A stretch of DNA of 34,280 nt, taken from NCBI RefSeq assembly GCF_017874715.1, contig NZ_JAGGLR010000050.1, forward strand, positions 1 through 34,280, in the 5' to 3' direction. Of the stretch, positions 1 through 8,259 are shown piece by piece. The notes below the pieces were generated by a model. That model was not told the origin of the DNA, searched no databases, and saw only the letters and a program-made list of their open reading frames with translations. The stretch comes from Streptomyces iranensis (GTDB lineage: Bacteria > Actinomycetota > Actinomycetes > Streptomycetales > Streptomycetaceae). The translations under genes were made by a program, and so were the position numbers. Position 1 is the first letter of the stretch. Each line of letters starts with the position of its first letter.

Positions 1-182
1 GCTACCGGCTCGGCCCCGGCCAGGCATGTCAGCGTTTTGTTCCGTTCCCGCGGCGCCAGCAACCCCGTGAGGTACTGACGAAAACCCCGACGCTGAGCCA
101 GGGAGTCGAACAGATCATCAAAGCCGGCGGCGTACTGCTCCAGCGGTCCCGGAGCCGGCGGACACGGACGACGAGCGGTCAT
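1..182 (-). CDS. IS701-family transposase, N-terminal part (runs off the left edge)
   Basis: The minus strand reads from an ATG at 182 to the window edge, giving about 60 residues. The stretches LEQYAAGFDDLF and LLAPRERNKTLT are the recognisable N-terminal signature of IS701-family DDE transposases common in Streptomyces. The catalytic core lies outside the window, so it cannot be said whether the gene is intact. A purine-rich AGGGGTG lies just before the start, and a good sigma-70-type promoter lies directly upstream. It would act as a cut-and-paste transposase on the ends of its own element. The element's terminal repeat should lie between here and about 240 but was not identified. The family call is fairly secure; completeness is unknown. 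Confidence 0.75.
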   Translation of the reverse strand, partial: MTARRPCPPAPGPLEQYAAGFDDLFDSLAQRRGFRQYLTGLLAPRERNKTLTCLAGAEPV

Positions 183-200
183 CACACACCCCTGCTCGCC

Positions 201-229
201 CTTCTACTGCGGTCCCGACCCGATGTCAA
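201..229 (-). promoter_or_regulatory. Sigma-70-type promoter for the IS701-type transposase
   Basis: Minus-strand TTGACA (229-224), a 17-nt spacer, then TAGAAG (206-201), about 20 nt before the ATG at 182. The -35 box is consensus and the spacing is ideal; the -10 is a weaker match. Confidence 0.55.
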
Positions 230-241
230 CAAACCACCGCT

Positions 242-802
242 ATGAACGCGATGCCCGCGGCGGAACGCCCGAAGGTGTACCAGATCCGCAACTTCCTGCG
301 CCGTCTGCTGCTGGACCTGTGGGACGGGCCAGCGGCCACCGAACTTTCAGTGACCGCTCCTCTGGAAGTTCTCACCAGCACCCTGCGTAGCCGGTCAACA
401 CTCGGGCTCATCCTGGCCTTCCCCGCCGCCCCGTTTGTCCTCGGTCTCGCCTCCGACGATCTCTACGCCTTCGTCGAGTACACGCGCAGACAGCCCACCC
501 ACGCTGTGCGCCTGCGTCGGCTGCGGCACACCACCGCGCCACACCCGGTGTGGCAGGTCAACCCACACGAAGACCCCGACGCCTACACGCTGACGTTCGG
601 ACTGCCAGAACAGGTCGAGGCCTGGATCCTCGATCAGGAGGCAGGCGTACCCTCACGCACCCGCTGGGTGAAGCAGAGCATGCTATCGGCCATGACGGTG
701 TACTGGATGGACGGCGACCACGCACACACCTTCCAGCTCCGCTACGAGCCCACAGCGTTCCGCAGCGATCTGCACTACTCACCGCTCTCACCTCCAGGCT
801 GA
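242..802 (+). CDS. Hypothetical protein, 186 aa
   Basis: An open frame of 186 residues starts at an ATG 60 bp from the divergent transposase start. I do not recognise a family. The protein is soluble-looking, with no signal peptide or clear membrane segment. It begins with an Arg/Leu-rich helix (about residues 10-30) and has a central hydrophobic stretch (LGLILAFPAAPFVLGL, about 55-72), followed by a Trp/Tyr/His-containing C-terminal half. No good Shine-Dalgarno sequence precedes the ATG at 242; a second in-frame ATG lies at 251. A perfect hairpin lies about 90 bp downstream. Its position beside a transposase suggests a cargo or flanking gene of a mobile region, but nothing shows what it does. 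Confidence 0.5.
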   Translation: MNAMPAAERPKVYQIRNFLRRLLLDLWDGPAATELSVTAPLEVLTSTLRSRSTLGLILAFPAAPFVLGLASDDLYAFVEYTRRQPTHAVRLRRLRHTTAPHPVWQVNPHEDPDAYTLTFGLPEQVEAWILDQEAGVPSRTRWVKQSMLSAMTVYWMDGDHAHTFQLRYEPTAFRSDLHYSPLSPPG

Positions 803-1169
803 CGCAGCTGTCGATGCTCAGCTGCCACGTTCACCGCGCCGGTCCGCCTGCTTGCGGCGGCCGGGTGGGGCGGGGGAGGGGCCGCGTAGAGTGCCAGGCT
901 TCGCCTGGCATGGCGAACGCGCTGAGCACTCCACGGTCAGCGCGCCCAGTCCACGGCTGCAGCCTGGGCGGGTGTGTGGGTGGGGATGGCCGATCACCGT
1001 GTCAGGCGAGCGGGTCGAGAGCCGGTTGTCGATGTCGTCGCAGAGACGACCGCTATGGAGCCGGTCGCGGTCAACTGGCCGTTCTTGGGCCGCACGACCC
1101 GGGAGCCATCGGCCCCGACCGCAAGGTGGCTGGCCTGCTCAAGATCGGCGATAACACCGTCACTGTCGT
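803..1169. other. Intergenic region with one strong hairpin
   Basis: About 370 bp between convergent genes. Apart from the hairpin at 892-910, I see no coding signature, RNA gene or repeat. Short open frames here show no recognisable protein features. Confidence 0.5.
892..910 (+). terminator. Hairpin, possible transcription terminator
   Basis: TGCCAGGC-TTC-GCCTGGCA forms a perfect 8-bp stem with a 3-nt loop, 90 bp after the 186-aa gene. There is no T-run, which is common for actinobacterial terminators. It could equally serve the convergent gene ending at 1170. Its inner ends differ from the GTCA-loop palindromes at the right end. Confidence 0.4.
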
Positions 1170-1577
1170 TCAGCGGTCAGAGCCCGCAGCCTGCTGGTCT
1201 GCCGGCTTGTCCTGTGCGGCAGCTCCCGCAGCCTCTGCGGCGGTGTAGAAGACGGACGCGCCCTGCTTGGTGCGCTGGGCCTGGTTCTTGGCCACGAGGT
1301 TTTCGAGTGTGGTGCGCACGACGGTGGTCTTGACGTTGCGCTCGGGGTGCTGCTCGTCGAGCGCGGCCGTGATTTCGGCTGCTGAGCGCGGCTCGCTCTG
1401 GCCTGTCAGGTGCTCGCGGACCAGGTCGACGAGGGTGGGCTGGGCCGATGGTACGGCGGATGCCTCGGGCGCGTTCTTCTTGCGGGACTGCTTGCGGGCT
1501 GGCGTGGTGGACTTCTTGGCCTGCGGCTGCTTGTCGGCCTTCGACGCGGCAGTCTTCTTCTTGCGGGGCGCGCGCAC
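1170..1577 (-). CDS. Lys/Ala-rich winged-helix DNA-binding protein
   Basis: A 135-residue protein with two parts. Residues 1-40 are a disordered basic tail (KKK, KKS, RKK clusters with Ala/Pro), as in histone-like or nucleoid proteins. Residues 48-113 look like a winged helix: TLVDLVREHL, an Ala-rich helix-turn-helix containing AEITAAL and TTVVRTTLENLV, then a short wing ending FYTAA. It probably binds DNA in the cytoplasm as a small regulator or nucleoid factor; the exact family is not clear. The GTG start at 1577 is uncertain: no strong ribosome-binding site is visible, and the frame stays open a little further upstream into a degenerate helicase relic, so the true start could lie upstream. 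The C-terminus is Ala/Asp/Gln-rich and probably unstructured. Confidence 0.55.
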   Translation of the reverse strand: MRAPRKKKTAASKADKQPQAKKSTTPARKQSRKKNAPEASAVPSAQPTLVDLVREHLTGQSEPRSAAEITAALDEQHPERNVKTTVVRTTLENLVAKNQAQRTKQGASVFYTAAEAAGAAAQDKPADQQAAGSDR

Positions 1578-1614
1578 TGCTGTGGTGGAATCTTGCGACG
1601 GACTGTCTGCCAGA

Positions 1615-2050
1615 TCTTCAGTGCGCCCGCCGACTGGCCCGCTGCTTCTGGCGTGGCGTCCCGGCGGCCGGACAACGGGTGTACGACGATGACGACTTCG
1701 AACTCGCGGCCCTGTAGCCGGTTCGCGGTGTCCACCGCCACGCCCGGCGGGCCGGGGCCGCCTGTCCGGGCGAGCGCGGACCAGGCCAGCCCGGGCGCGG
1801 TGGGCGACGCCGATGGCGTCCAGGGGTCGGCCGCTCTGGTGGCGCTCGCAGGTGGCGACCGCACCGCGTTCCAGCAGCCGGTCGGCTAGGTCGGCGGCGG
1901 TCTGGAGGGTCTCGGTGCCGGCGGCGCAGTTCGTGCAGGGCCCAGCCAGTGGTGAACAACTGCGCGAGGGTCTCGTCCAGGATCGCCGGCTGAACGTGGC
2001 GGCGCGGGCGGTGGCCCACTTGGCGGCGGTGCCAAGGCGAGGGACGCCAT
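1615..2050 (-). pseudogene. Relic of an SF1 helicase C-terminal domain
   Basis: Pieces of one protein can be read on the minus strand in successive frames. About 2045-1998 gives LGTAAKWATARAATF; 1900-1765 gives AADLADRLLERGAVATCER and GVAHRARAGLVR; 1738-1640 gives VDTANRLQGREFEVVIVVHP followed by LSGRRDAT. The last piece matches the motif-V-like region of UvrD/DNA2-type actinobacterial helicases, where a VDT.NR.QG stretch is followed by VV.HPL.G. At least two frameshifts interrupt it, the N-terminal ATPase half is missing, and the end runs into the start region of the winged-helix gene. I infer a decayed fragment brought in by recombination. Confidence 0.6.
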
Positions 2051-2148
2051 GAACTTCTCCGCGGGTGTCAATGACTTCGCCGCACGGGTGCCTGCTTCAG
2101 CGAAGTCCGGTTGCTGTCATCGCCTCAGAGGGAGCAGTAGAGGCGGGG

Positions 2149-4614
2149 CTACCGCTTCCGCTTCGGAGTGCTTTTTGCGCCGCGTGGTGGCCGCTTGGCG
2201 TTCGGGTGGATCGCGCGTTGAAGGTTTGATGCGGGCTGCAAGGACTGCAAGGTGGCCGTCAGCGTGGCGTCGAGCGGCCCGGTGTATCCGTCGTAGAACG
2301 GCCCGATGAGATCGCGGGTCGGTTCGTCGTACAGGAAGAGGACACCTCGTTGCAGGCCGAGCTGGTACTTCTTGGCCCGCACGTAGTCACGGAAGGTCTT
2401 CTTGGCGTCCTCGGGGGCCTGTCCTGCGGGGCGGGTGGCCCACACGAAGAGCCATCCTTCGGCCGGGTCAACGCTGGCTGTGACAGGCACCGTCATGCTG
2501 CGGCCACGGCCGTGGGGGTCCGGGTGGTTGAGGAGCTGATCACCGTGGCGCGCGAACTTGTGCTGGACGGACGTTGCCAGAGACAGCAACGTCGCGCCGA
2601 TACTGAGCCATCCGGTGACCTTCCGTGACTGCAATTCGTCGATGAGAGAGGCAAGTGGCGAGGGCACCATCGCCGGTTTGGGCACGGACTCAGGGCCCGT
2701 GTCGGCACGTTGTTTGGCGTAGAACCACTGGTCGAGCGCGTCGGTCCGGCTGGTCAGGAAGACCGGGTTCTGTGCGCGGTAGCGGCGCAGCTCGGCTGTA
2801 GTCGGCTCGGGCAGGAACGAGAAGGCTGCACACACCTGCGCTGGGTCGGGCTCGACCCACAGGCCCTTTTCGAAGAAGTACAGGAACAGGTCCAACTCGT
2901 CCGCGGCGCGGAACATGACGGTGACATCGGGGTTGCGGCGTCGGCGCAGGTAAAGGAGGAACTCGGCCGGGCGCGCGACGAGCTCGGTGATCAGCTCGAG
3001 GTCGTGCAGGGACACTGTCCAGGGAATGTTGTCGGGGGAGAGCAGGCCGGCCCGTACCAGCTCTGCGGTCGCTGTCAGGACGGTCGAGAGGTCGTCGAGG
3101 CTGACGGCGATGGTGTGGATCTCGCAGATTTGGCTGAGGTCGACCCAGCCTTCGTCCTCGATGCGTAGGCCACCGTCCCGCTGGATTACATCCCGCATGC
3201 GGCCGGACTGCTCGGCCGCTTTCGTGATGATGCCGGTCAGGTCAGTGCGGATCCGTTTCGTCTTCCCTCCGCGGGACGCGGCGCTCAACGCGACGGCCTT
3301 GTCCTCCACGATGACGGCAACCTCGTCCAGGACGATGAGGTGGTCGCCCTCCACGCGCTTGGTGTACTTCGCCGGATCAGCAGTGTCGGCTTCCCGGTCG
3401 TTCGCGGGCAGGTAGTACTCGAAAGCGTCCCGGAAGCGGCCTCCGGGAAGTACGCGGGCCAGCGCGTCGCGCGTGCGGGACTCGAGAAGGTTCCCGCGGT
3501 GCTTGGCGTACCGGTCCCATGCGGGCTGCGACGTCTTCAGATGCTCTTCGAGGTTCTCCCGGACGGCGAACACGCTCAGTACCGGGTGCGGCAGCATGAG
3601 GCGCCCGCTGTCGCCGACGATGAGCGGCCGGGTACGCATCGGGTTCTTGCCGGTCGTGAACGCGTCGATGACGTCCGCAGGATCAGCCGTCCCGAGGTCG
3701 AGGCGGAACCGTTCGACAACGGCTCTGACACGTTCCATAGCGATGCCTGTGTGCGCGACGATGTCGTCGATGGCGACCGTGGCATGCTCGGCGCCGGGCT
3801 CGAACATCGACATGAGACTCGACCTGGCGAGGTCCATCAGTCTGTCGTCCGCCTGGCCCTTCTCCGTCGCGGCCATCGCGCCCAGAACTGCGTCGCCCAT
3901 GGCTTCGAGGCGGTCGTTCAGGCCAGCGTGTTGCAGGTGGTGGCATGCGTCGAGGACAGCCAGGGCGTCGGTCGCGTCGAAGCCGAGCTGGTCGTTCAGT
4001 GCCGCGCGGACGCTCGGGTTGCCACCGAGGAGGGCCAGGTTGGTCGTCTTGACCATCTCCGGGTAGGACGAGTTGCGCAGCCACACCTCAGAGCCCCGAA
4101 TGAGTAAGGACACGAGCGCGAGCTTGTCGGACGGGTCAACGGCAGCGAAGGACCGTAGCTGTGCGAGATGGAGGATCTTGCCAAGCTCGTCCTTCGCCTC
4201 CGAGACGAAGTGGCTCATCTGCTGAAACTCGACTGCGCGGGCATCAGCCGTCGCCGTCCCTTGCCGGGCGGCGAGAGCAACCAGCGCCAGCAGTTCCAGG
4301 TACGCGGCGTCCGCCTCCGCAGTGACGGGTATCTCGCCTTCCGGCGCCCACGGCAGAAATGCCTGGCGAGCCACCTCGATGAGCCGGATCGCATCGAACC
4401 GCCGCAGCTTCGCGACGAACTCCTCGACCGCCTCGTCGAACGCGGCCTCTACCTTCGCTGCAGGATCATCGCTGGCGACCGTGGCCATCAGCGCCGTCAA
4501 CGCGGCCATGGAATCCGCCATCACTTGTGCGTGCGGATCGAACGTCGGCGTTGCCGAGCCGACACGGCGCTTCCTCTTGTGGCGGGCATTGCGCCGCTTC
4601 GATCGGGAACTCAT
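2149..4614 (-). CDS. Large protein with internal PD-(D/E)XK nuclease-like core
   Basis: An 821-residue protein starting at ATG 4614. The N-terminus is very basic (SKRRNARHKRKRR), and so is the C-terminus (KRPPRGAKSTPKRKR), suggesting nucleic-acid binding. Residues 100-350 are mostly helical. A Mrr/NERD-like PD-(D/E)XK core is visible at about 374-470: helix GNLLES with E378, then GDHLIVLD with D424, then VIVEDK with E437 and K439, then a helix with Q469. These are the spacings expected of metal-dependent DNA nucleases. The C-terminal 350 residues are unrecognised. The gene stands alone, with no methylase or helicase partner beside it, so a restriction or defence role is inference. The fold assignment is by motif only; the coding call is secure from length. 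Confidence 0.7.
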   Translation of the reverse strand: MSSRSKRRNARHKRKRRVGSATPTFDPHAQVMADSMAALTALMATVASDDPAAKVEAAFDEAVEEFVAKLRRFDAIRLIEVARQAFLPWAPEGEIPVTAEADAAYLELLALVALAARQGTATADARAVEFQQMSHFVSEAKDELGKILHLAQLRSFAAVDPSDKLALVSLLIRGSEVWLRNSSYPEMVKTTNLALLGGNPSVRAALNDQLGFDATDALAVLDACHHLQHAGLNDRLEAMGDAVLGAMAATEKGQADDRLMDLARSSLMSMFEPGAEHATVAIDDIVAHTGIAMERVRAVVERFRLDLGTADPADVIDAFTTGKNPMRTRPLIVGDSGRLMLPHPVLSVFAVRENLEEHLKTSQPAWDRYAKHRGNLLESRTRDALARVLPGGRFRDAFEYYLPANDREADTADPAKYTKRVEGDHLIVLDEVAVIVEDKAVALSAASRGGKTKRIRTDLTGIITKAAEQSGRMRDVIQRDGGLRIEDEGWVDLSQICEIHTIAVSLDDLSTVLTATAELVRAGLLSPDNIPWTVSLHDLELITELVARPAEFLLYLRRRRNPDVTVMFRAADELDLFLYFFEKGLWVEPDPAQVCAAFSFLPEPTTAELRRYRAQNPVFLTSRTDALDQWFYAKQRADTGPESVPKPAMVPSPLASLIDELQSRKVTGWLSIGATLLSLATSVQHKFARHGDQLLNHPDPHGRGRSMTVPVTASVDPAEGWLFVWATRPAGQAPEDAKKTFRDYVRAKKYQLGLQRGVLFLYDEPTRDLIGPFYDGYTGPLDATLTATLQSLQPASNLQRAIHPNAKRPPRGAKSTPKRKR

Positions 4615-4890
4615 GGTCTGATCTCACCATATGTCTGGATCGATTGGGTAACGGTTTGTGTCCGTTTTGATCAGCCGGTGTCGCCACACGCACCCTGGCC
4701 ACCTCTGTTGCCCGCTGCCGCGTCCCCACCCGTCAACGCGGCCAAGGCCGAAGGTCGCTGCCGGATCTCTCGACGCCACACTCCTCGGCCAAGCCCCAGC
4801 CGCCCCGATCGAGTGCGTGCCGCAGACTGGGTACCCCGCGTGCCAGCTCCTGCGCCGCAGCGGGACAATCGGACCGGTCTCACATCTGAC

Positions 4891-5541
4891 TTATTCGTGG
4901 ACAGGGTCGAACTCGCCGAACTGTCGCAAAAATTCTTCCGCCGCTTCTGCAATCACCTGCACTGGGTCCGCGACACGGCGAAAATCGAACCACTCGCCAC
5001 TAATCCGCCGCTGGCCGAACCGGTCATGCAGATGGCGTTCCAGCGGAAAGCCCCCACGAGCACTCCAACGCAGAACTAGGGGAGATGCAGACCCCCTCTG
5101 GAGCGACTTTATCCGGCTCTCGACCTCCGTGGCCACGCCGATCTTCACGGCCTTCGGGCTGTCCTTCGAGGACACGACGTACACCCAACGGCTATCGAGT
5201 GTTGGCTGCTTGGGAATGCGAGGACCCACGCGCATCGCAGCATCCATGCGCTCCTCCATTTCCTCGAACTCGCGGTCCTTCTTATCGTTGATCTCTGTCG
5301 CTACTGCGTCGAGAACGTCACGGGCCTCCTGGGCAGTAACGGCACCAGAGGCGATCAGGTCCAAGATCTCGATGACCGCAGGGATATCGATGTCCGTGCC
5401 ATAACTGGGCGCCTCCCGGCGTACCTCACTGCCGTGGAACAGCCCCCAGTTCAGCGAGACGCCTCGGATCGAGTACCCCCCAATTTTCAGATCCACGGTG
5501 AAGGTCTGAGCCACAAAGAATGTCCTCTCGTTGACGTGCAC
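4891..5541 (-). CDS. GIY-YIG nuclease-like protein, T5orf172 type
   Basis: About 216 residues from the GTG at 5541. Residues 118-188 carry the T5orf172/MUG113 version of the GIY-YIG fold: WVYVVSS, then KIGVA (133-137), R143, then LERHLHDRF with E168 and H172, and GEWF (182-185). This matches the catalytic Tyr, Arg and Glu pattern of GIY-YIG enzymes. Residues 53-105 are helical and charged, perhaps a coiled coil (INDKKDREFEEMEERMD). The start is a choice: the frame stays open upstream to 5733, but residues before 5541 look non-coding. No strong ribosome-binding site precedes either GTG option (5541, or 5511 inside the frame). Such proteins cut or nick DNA in phages and plasmids; the biological role here is unknown. 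Confidence 0.7.
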   Translation of the reverse strand: MHVNERTFFVAQTFTVDLKIGGYSIRGVSLNWGLFHGSEVRREAPSYGTDIDIPAVIEILDLIASGAVTAQEARDVLDAVATEINDKKDREFEEMEERMDAAMRVGPRIPKQPTLDSRWVYVVSSKDSPKAVKIGVATEVESRIKSLQRGSASPLVLRWSARGGFPLERHLHDRFGQRRISGEWFDFRRVADPVQVIAEAAEEFLRQFGEFDPVHE

Positions 5542-5939
5542 CGCCAGGGAACGCTGAAGTCTGCCAGGGACCACTGACACACGGAGCAGGCAGGCGACAC
5601 CGCGGATGCCGGACGACACCACTGCCGGCGCGAAGCTGCGGCACTGGTGCGGGCTCTGCCGCTCCCCGGGGGCGCCAAGCGGGTCCCTGGCACTGGTCGG
5701 CGACCCAACTCCATGCCCAAGGACACCGAACACCCTTGACGCGGTAGACGTCTTCGCCGTTGTACAGGACTGGGCGGACCTTCGTTCCGCAGCAGGAAGC
5801 TGCCCTCACCACGCCACACAGCCGCCTGTGGTCCTCGCTGTCGTTGCAGATCGCAACCGATTAGCTGGCCTTGCGTCAGTGCGGCTCCCTCTTGTTCAGC
5901 TGCGCTACGGGGCGGGTACGGTCCGGACCGCCGATGTCG
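5542..5939. other. Intergenic region, no feature recognised
   Basis: About 400 bp between two minus-strand genes. Several overlapping open frames exist on both strands, but none has recognisable protein features. The promoter of the GIY-YIG gene should lie here; no convincing -35/-10 pair was found. Confidence 0.4.
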
Positions 5940-6623
5940 TCAGGCCGTTCCCTCGGCGACCGTCGCTGTGACCTCGGCCCCGGGGTAGCGCTCTTCCAGC
6001 TCTTTGACCAGGGACTGCACCCGACGGACCGTCTCGATGGGACTGAGCGCTTGCAGCGACGGAAGCTCCGGCACCTGCTCCTTGCCCTTGGTCCAGCGCC
6101 CCTCGATGACGAGATCCGGACCGATGATGTGTCGCCCCTGCTCGTGGGCCTCGCGCACCGCGCATGCCGGTGGTGGTGTTCGCGTCACGGTCAGGCGCAA
6201 CGTGCGGCCGGCGTACGGCCCCTCCCGGACCGGCTTCGGCACTGCCGGAGGGGCTTTGCGGGGCTCAAGCGGGTGTCGGCCGATCGGCCACCGCCGCGGC
6301 CCGTCACGCTCGAGGTCGAATTCCGGCAGGTACGGCCGGTCCGTGGCCGGGTTGATGGTGTTGCGGGCCTGCGCTTTCCACCGCTCGTACGTGCGGTGAG
6401 GCAGCGCACGCTCATTCGGAGCTTCCACTAACTCGAGGCCGTAGACGGTGTGAATGACACGTTTGGGAGACAATCCGAGCTTCACCGCGTACCTGTACAT
6501 GATCGAAAAGGTCTCAGCGCGCAGCCGCACGCTGTCCGGCTTCTTGCCGTGGGGAGTGGGAAGGGCGAGTGAGACCAGCCAGATCGAGCTGCGGGGCGCT
6601 TCCTGACTCGCCTCGGCCGTCAT
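5940..6623 (-). CDS. Hypothetical protein, 227 aa
   Basis: The frame from ATG 6623 encodes 227 residues. I do not recognise the family. The N-terminal 60 residues contain SSIWLVSLALPTP and a helical stretch FSIMYRYAVKLGLSPKRVIHTVYGLELV. The middle is rich in Pro, Arg and aromatic residues (YERWKAQARNTINP, PYLPEFDLERDGPRRWP). The C-terminus is helical and acidic (IETVRRVQSLVKELEERYPG). There is no membrane segment. The frame extends upstream to 6959, but that part is Arg/Gly/Ser-rich and looks like non-coding high-GC sequence, so I prefer the internal ATG; no clear ribosome-binding site supports it. Confidence 0.5.
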   Translation of the reverse strand: MTAEASQEAPRSSIWLVSLALPTPHGKKPDSVRLRAETFSIMYRYAVKLGLSPKRVIHTVYGLELVEAPNERALPHRTYERWKAQARNTINPATDRPYLPEFDLERDGPRRWPIGRHPLEPRKAPPAVPKPVREGPYAGRTLRLTVTRTPPPACAVREAHEQGRHIIGPDLVIEGRWTKGKEQVPELPSLQALSPIETVRRVQSLVKELEERYPGAEVTATVAEGTA

Positions 6624-7013
6624 CTTGATCCGACGGACCAGCTCAAGGTCATCGGTAACGCCCGCACGCGGGCTCTCTCGCCCGCGCACTTCGCTCTCTC
6701 CTGCCGCACCGCAGCGGCGTATCCTTCCCATCCCTATTCGATGGTTGCTCACCACGAGAGCGCCGATACCTCGATCATGCCTTGACTGCCCCACCCGCCG
6801 GTCTCCACGGGCGGGGCGCATCGTTGCAAGGCCCTCTTCACCACCCAGCCTTACGCCAGGCTCCTCTGGCCGCAACATCGAAGGCGTTCGTGCGGCTTGG
6901 CGTCTTGGAAAGGAAGACAGAAAGCGCCGAGCGCCATGGAAAGCGCCCGGACCGGCCATGCAAGTACTCCCGGTGCCCGGGCGAGGCGTGCGCTGTGGCT
7001 GTGGTCGCCAGCA
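6624..7013. other. Intergenic region, no feature recognised
   Basis: About 390 bp between two minus-strand hypothetical genes. No RNA gene, repeat or recognisable coding signature is visible. Confidence 0.4.
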
Positions 7014-7397
7014 TCACGACGCTACGCATGGGTCATGAGAGTCCCACGGCAGCTCAAGTTGCTGGGGGAGCCGGGACAAGGTCAGCAGGAGGTCGTCACG
7101 GCGAAACTCGATGCCTGCTGCCAGCAAGGTACGCACGTGTTTGTCGAGTGCATCGAGGAGGTTGTCCGGCAGACCGACCGCGACGGGAATCTGCCAGGCG
7201 CCCTTGAGTAGAGCGTTGAGCTCGTGTTCTTGCACTTGCAGGTGGACATGGATCGACCAGGGTTCTACGACCTTCATCGGTCCGCGAACGGAGCAGCCGC
7301 GCTTGCCCAGGAGCCGGTTCCCTGCGAGCTGGAGTGCGCGCAACACTGCCATTTCCGAGATGGCGGTGACCAGCACTGCACGGTCCATCTGATCCAT
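7014..7397 (-). CDS. Hypothetical protein, 127 aa
   Basis: The ATG at 7397 is preceded by a good GGGGA ribosome-binding site about 5 nt away, which decides the start over more upstream codons. The 127-residue product begins MDQMDRAVLVTAISEMAVLRAL and contains LAGNRLLGKRG, then a short beta-rich stretch (WSIHVHLQV), then helices (GLPDNLLDALDKHVRTLLAAG) and a C-terminus ending LPWDSHDP. I do not recognise the family. The layout resembles small accessory proteins found on actinobacterial plasmids and phages, but that is only an impression. It is cytoplasmic by composition. Confidence 0.55.
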   Translation of the reverse strand: MDQMDRAVLVTAISEMAVLRALQLAGNRLLGKRGCSVRGPMKVVEPWSIHVHLQVQEHELNALLKGAWQIPVAVGLPDNLLDALDKHVRTLLAAGIEFRRDDLLLTLSRLPQQLELPWDSHDPCVAS

Positions 7398-7537
7398 ACT
7401 TCCCCATCCCCTGCTTGTCCTGATCATTGTCCGTGAATGCGTGCGGCTCGCTCTCGCTTTTCGGCCTGGCACAGCAGTTGCTCCTGCTACACGCGGCTTG
7501 CTACTGCGACGGTTCGCAGTGCAGAGGGCCCGTTACG

Positions 7538-7835
7538 ATGACGCCGAGACACCTTCATTCCTTCGTTCGTCTGCGGTTGTTGTGCTCACGAAGTATTGCC
7601 GCTAAGGCCCGGTAGTCGACGCGGATGGCCGTCTTCAGGTGAGACGGCGGTGCTTGGCCTGCGGTTGTGCAAAAGACCTCACCATCGATCACATACAGCA
7701 CCAGTCGGCGGGAGGCAGGCACAACATTGAGAACCTGCGCACGCTGTGCCTCCCCTGCAACAGCCGCAGCGGGCCGGGTCTCTACCAAGTCGATAAGCCG
7801 TGTGGGAACAATGGAAATTCCCGCTGGCATGGTTA
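7538..7835 (+). pseudogene. HNH endonuclease, frameshifted and cut by an IS630 insertion
   Basis: From ATG 7538, after a GAGGG site, the frame reads MTPRHLHSF... to AAKAR and stops at TAG 7613. One base back, another frame continues with VVDADGR and then a textbook HNH motif: CLACG, LTIDHIQHQSAGGRHN, ENLRTLCLPCNSRSG. The two CxxC pairs bind structural zinc and the DH is the catalytic pair. A one-base loss in the GGCCCGG run at 7606-7612 would explain the break. The IS630 element then interrupts the gene at 7834-7835. Joining the flanks with one TA gives a stop (TAG) at the junction. An open frame also runs on the minus strand here, but the motif density favours the plus strand. Confidence 0.7.
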
Positions 7836-7859
7836 CTGCCGTTGTTGCCGTGATGTCGT
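7836..7859 (+). repeat. IS630 left terminal inverted repeat
   Basis: Starts directly after the TA target. It matches the reverse complement of 8964-8987 at about 19 of 24 positions, including an uninterrupted CGTGATGTCGT. Confidence 0.8.
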
Positions 7860-8243
7860 CAAGGTGAGGCCGGTTTCGGCGAGACATCCGTCGACGAGGT
7901 TGCTGCGGTACTGGATCTGGCGGAGACCGTGCCGAAGCGCGCTCATGAGGTGGTCGGGGTCGGTGAAGGCGGTGTTGGCCTGGCTGCTGCGTCGCAGCAG
8001 TGACCAGATGCCTTCGACGGGGTTGAGGTCGGGCGCATAGGACGGCAGGAAATAGCAGGTGATCCAGTCGTGTGTGTCGATGAACTCCCGCAGCCGGCGG
8101 TCTCTGTGGACGTTCAGGTTGTCCCACACAAGGACGATCGGCGCGCCGAGTTGCTGGTGGGCGCCGATGAGCAGGTCGCGGTAGTCGGTCCAGGTGAAAC
8201 TGCGTCTGCCGCCGCGCTTGTGGTCGACGTGCCGTTTGGGCCG

Positions 8244-8259
8244 GTAGATCAGTAGATCA
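8244..8259. repeat. 8-bp tandem duplication inside the transposase
   Basis: GTAGATCA occurs twice head to tail (8244-8251 and 8252-8259). Removing one copy restores the reading frame from CYKQGERSRLIY into RPKRHVDH, so this is the inactivating mutation. Confidence 0.85.
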
